This document shows, piece by piece, positions 5,324-5,329 of a stretch of DNA of 5,329 bases. The position numbers and the translations under genes were made by a program. The stretch is taken from positions 1-5,329 of the forward strand of contig CALWVC010000110.1 in the NCBI GenBank assembly GCA_944384865.1, written 5' to 3'. The notes under the pieces were generated by a model. That model saw only the letters and a program-made list of their open reading frames with translations. It was not told where the DNA came from and searched no databases. The DNA is from an uncultured Clostridia bacterium (GTDB lineage: Bacteria; Bacillota; Clostridia; Oscillospirales; Acutalibacteraceae). Numbering within the stretch: position 1 is the first letter of the stretch; each line of letters opens with the position of its first letter.

Positions 5324-5329
5324 ATATTT

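Noticed and set aside
1..5329. CRISPR arrays, tRNA or rRNA genes
   Set aside because: No regularly spaced repeats, no cloverleaf with conserved tRNA arms, and no rRNA-like sequence seen on either strand.

Overview
The window looks like part of the chromosome of an anaerobic, low-to-mid GC Bacillota (Clostridia-type) bacterium. The reasons are a complete nfnAB pair for the electron-bifurcating ferredoxin/NAD(H)/NADP(H) transhydrogenase, a MiaB/MtaB-type tRNA methylthiotransferase, strong AGGAGG-type ribosome binding sites, and consensus SigA-type promoters (one exactly TTGACA-17-TATAAT). Lineage is inferred; there is no marker gene here that fixes a genus.

Layout. Positions 1-606 (minus strand) hold the first 202 codons of a radical-SAM tRNA methylthiotransferase, most likely MtaB, which runs off the left edge. 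A divergent intergenic region (607-755) carries a minus-strand promoter for mtaB overlapping a perfect 18-bp palindrome, and a plus-strand consensus promoter for nfnAB with a small operator-like palindrome and a leader hairpin. nfnA (756-1601) and nfnB (1594-2985) overlap by 8 bases, each with a good ribosome binding site, and are closed by a strong hairpin plus T-run (2991-3035).

Positions 3036-3872 contain no convincing protein gene. The stretch is dense in inverted repeats: more than ten hairpins, several with 7-14 bp stems. Its two longest plus-strand ORFs have codon use unlike the neighbouring genes. I read it as a candidate large structured RNA or structured untranslated region, about 0.65-0.75 kb, ending in terminator-like hairpins. 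I cannot assign it to a known RNA family. This is the most interesting part of the window.

Positions 3873-5180 (minus strand) encode a CLC-family anion transporter. Its motifs (GTNLI in place of GSGIP, GREGAALQIG, GGEIVP) point to the fluoride/proton antiporter clade CLC-F rather than a chloride channel. It has its own promoter and a leader of only about 25 nt, so there is no room for a fluoride riboswitch. The right end (5261-5329) holds an extended -10 promoter and a ribosome binding site facing right, for a divergent gene that starts at or beyond the edge.

The genes are not an obvious single pathway. nfnAB balances reduced ferredoxin/NADH against NADPH in fermentative metabolism, mtaB modifies tRNA, and the CLC protein is probably anion (fluoride) detoxification. 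They look like three independent transcription units around an unexplained structured spacer.
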